NCBI RefSeq assembly: GCF_011170125.1
Contig: NZ_BLLN01000002.1
Location: 839,501-903,500, forward strand
DNA: 64,000 nt
From: Streptomyces diastaticus subsp. diastaticus
GTDB taxonomy: Bacteria; Actinomycetota; Actinomycetes; Streptomycetales; Streptomycetaceae
Reading direction: 5' to 3'
Shown: positions 62,347 to 64,000 of the stretch, piece after piece
Numbering within the stretch: position 1 is the stretch's first letter
Layout: each line of letters begins with the position of its first letter
Made by a program: the position numbers and the translations under genes
Notes under the pieces: model-generated
The model's input: only the letters and a program-made list of their open reading frames with translations
Told to the model about the DNA's origin: nothing
Databases searched by the model: none

Positions 62347-63639
62347 GTGAGCACCCCGCACGTCAGACGCCCGACGACGCAGCCGCCGCTGAGCTACCTC
62401 AGTTCCGCCGCGCCCTGGCGGGCGCTCCTGTATCTGCTCTCCGGGGCGGGGCTCGGGGCGGTCACCCTGCTGGTGCTCGGCGTGCTGATCGGGCTGGGCC
62501 TGCTGCTCTCGGTGATCGGGGTCGGGGTGGCGATGCTCGTCGGCTCCGTCCTGTTCAGCCTTCCCCTCGCGGAGATCGAGCGCCGCAGGCTGCGGCTGAT
62601 CGAGGAGCCGGGCACGCCCGCCATCCCCTCCCCGCACGTCCCCGTCGAGGAGCCGGGGCTCCAGTCCTGGCTCACCGTGCGGCTCCGGGAGCCCTCCACC
62701 TGGCGGGAGTTCGGGTACGCGGTGCTCCTCGCCACCCTTTTCCTCCTGATCGACCTGGCCTTGCTCATGCTGGCGGTCCTGCTCGCCGCGACGCTGGTGG
62801 TGCCGCCCTGGGCGGCGTACCGCTCGGGGCAGCCGGAGGCGCTGATCCTCACCGCGATCGCCGTCCCGGCGGTGCCCGTCGCCCTCTACGGCTTCGGCGC
62901 GGTGGCGGCGCTCCAGGCGCGGCTGGCCCGTCTCCTGCTGCACCCCGCGGCCCGCGAGGACGAGCCGGACCGGGACGCGCGGGTGGTCGAGCTGACCCGG
63001 TCCAGGGCGCGGCTGGCGGACGCCTTCGAGACCGAGCGGCACCGCATCCAGCGGGACCTGCACGACGGCGCGCAGCAGCGCCTGGTGGCCCTGGTGATGA
63101 CGCTGGGCCTGGCCGAGCTGGAGCTGAAGGGCACCGGGCAGCAGGAGAGCCCGCAGGCGGTACGGCGTGGCGCGGAGCTGGTCTCCCGGGCGCGCGGCGA
63201 GGCGAAGGACGCCCTGACCGAACTCCGCGACCTGGTGCACGGCATCTATCCGCAGGTGCTCACCGACCGGGGGCTGGCCGCCGCCGTCTCGGAGGCGGCG
63301 GTGCGCTGTCCGGTGCCGGTCCGGGTCGAGCTGGAACTGCCCGAGCGGTTGCCGCGCCAGATCGAGGCCGCCGCGTACTTCGTGGTCAGCGAGGCGCTGA
63401 CCAACGTCGCCAAGCACAGCGGAGCCCGGAACGCCGTGGTCCGCGGTCGCCGTTCGGAAGCGGGGCTGGAGGTCACGGTCCGCGACGACGGGGTGGGAGG
63501 CGCCGCGCTCAAGGCCGGCAGCGGCCTCCAGGGGCTTGCCGACCGGGCCGAGGTGGTCGGTGGGAGACTCGCCCTGTCCAGTCCCCCGGGCGGTCCGACC
63601 GCCCTCACTCTGGAGGTCCCGTGCCCGCGCTCCGCATAG
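62347..63639 (+). CDS. Sensor histidine kinase (DesK/NarL-type, two sensor-region repeats)
   Basis: A 430-residue membrane kinase. Four or five hydrophobic segments lie within 25-200, in a putative-sensor arrangement with two hairpins separated by an amphipathic loop. The phosphorylation helix has RIQRDLHDGAQQRLVALV with His 239. The ATPase domain has VVSEALTNVAKHSGARNAVV (N-box), VRDDGVGGA and GSGLQGLADRAEVVGG. GTG 62347. Its end overlaps the following response-regulator gene by 19 bases, so the two form a pair. The signal is unknown. Confidence 0.94.
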   Translation: MSTPHVRRPTTQPPLSYLSSAAPWRALLYLLSGAGLGAVTLLVLGVLIGLGLLLSVIGVGVAMLVGSVLFSLPLAEIERRRLRLIEEPGTPAIPSPHVPVEEPGLQSWLTVRLREPSTWREFGYAVLLATLFLLIDLALLMLAVLLAATLVVPPWAAYRSGQPEALILTAIAVPAVPVALYGFGAVAALQARLARLLLHPAAREDEPDRDARVVELTRSRARLADAFETERHRIQRDLHDGAQQRLVALVMTLGLAELELKGTGQQESPQAVRRGAELVSRARGEAKDALTELRDLVHGIYPQVLTDRGLAAAVSEAAVRCPVPVRVELELPERLPRQIEAAAYFVVSEALTNVAKHSGARNAVVRGRRSEAGLEVTVRDDGVGGAALKAGSGLQGLADRAEVVGGRLALSSPPGGPTALTLEVPCPRSA

Positions 63640-64000
63640 TCCTCGCCGAAGACTCCGCGCTGGTGCGCGCCGGTATCGAGGAGCTGCTGACCAAGTTCGG
63701 CCACGAGGTGGTGCGTTCGGTGGCCGACGCGGACGCCCTCGTCACCGCCGTCGAGGAGTGCCGGCCCGACCTGGTCATCACCGACGTCCAGATGCCGCCC
63801 GGCCACGGCGACGACGGCCTGCGGGCCGCCCTGCGGCTCCGCCAGGACCACCCGGACCTGCCCGTCCTGGTCATCTCCCAGTACGTCGCCAAGGCGTACG
63901 CCAAGGAGCTGTTCTCGCTCGACGGGAGCACGCCCGGGGTGACCCGGGGCGGACTGGGTTACCTGCTCAAGGACCGTATCGGGGAGCTGAGCGAGTTCGT
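63621..64000 (+). CDS. NarL-type response regulator (3' end outside window)
   Basis: The first 126 residues of a response regulator whose receiver domain has IVLAEDSALVRAGIEELL, phospho-acceptor Asp 55 in LVITDVQMPPGHGDDGLRAA, and LGYLLKDRIGELSEF with the conserved Lys. The DNA-binding domain, expected to be LuxR-type, lies beyond the edge. GTG 63621 has TGGAGG four bases upstream and overlaps the kinase gene, so they are coupled. Confidence 0.93.
   Translation, partial: MPALRIVLAEDSALVRAGIEELLTKFGHEVVRSVADADALVTAVEECRPDLVITDVQMPPGHGDDGLRAALRLRQDHPDLPVLVISQYVAKAYAKELFSLDGSTPGVTRGGLGYLLKDRIGELSEF

Overview
This is about 64 kb of very GC-rich chromosomal DNA from an actinobacterium, almost certainly a Streptomyces. 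The evidence is the codon bias, frequent GTG/TTG starts, HspR/HAIR control of dnaK and clpB, DmdR-type iron boxes, parS sites, F420-type enzymes, and a gene order from dnaK to purA that, as I remember it, resembles the core chromosome of S. coelicolor. No tRNA, rRNA, CRISPR array or intact insertion sequence was seen.

Positions 1-20,300 are an iron and accessory region. A minus-strand NRPS (1-5070, C-A-T-C-A, cut by the window edge) has an EntF/DhbF-like first condensation domain, so it probably builds a catecholate-type siderophore. Next come an aromatic-acid-exporter-like FUSC protein and a PPOX flavoprotein. A DmdR-type iron box lies between the PPOX gene and a divergent FecCD/FecCD/ATPase uptake operon. 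An ECF sigma factor and its CU044_5270-type partner follow, then a siderophore-binding lipoprotein whose iron box overlaps an apparently leaderless promoter. A GntR(YtrA)-ABC operon with a 20-bp-arm operator and a FhuF-like ferric reductase complete the region.

Positions 20,600-36,200 hold an F420 LLM oxidoreductase, a glycosyltransferase, the complete dnaK-grpE-dnaJ-hspR operon, and clpB, with HAIR elements at both heat-shock loci. Between them is a compact unrecognised locus: a LuxR-type regulator diverging from a small operon. The operon contains a 9-codon leader ORF, a secreted 83-residue peptide with five EPTWExxP repeats, and a Rieske-oxygenase-like small protein that has lost its iron-sulfur ligands. 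It ends in a strong hairpin. This is the best candidate here for an undescribed system. A decayed MHS-family transporter and a WYL-regulator fragment lie nearby.

Positions 36,300-64,000 are mostly core genes: an aminotransferase, membrane spermidine-synthase-like protein, pyrE, two parS sites, class II fructose-bisphosphate aldolase, MalY-type lyase, DHA2 exporter, a complete tryptophan-to-anthranilate kynurenine set (kynA, kynU, formamidase-like hydrolase), two histidine kinase/response regulator pairs (the second cut by the right edge), purA, a Tat-exported protein, an SRPBCC protein and a cytochrome P450. A 28-bp perfect palindrome resembling a variant parS follows the P450.
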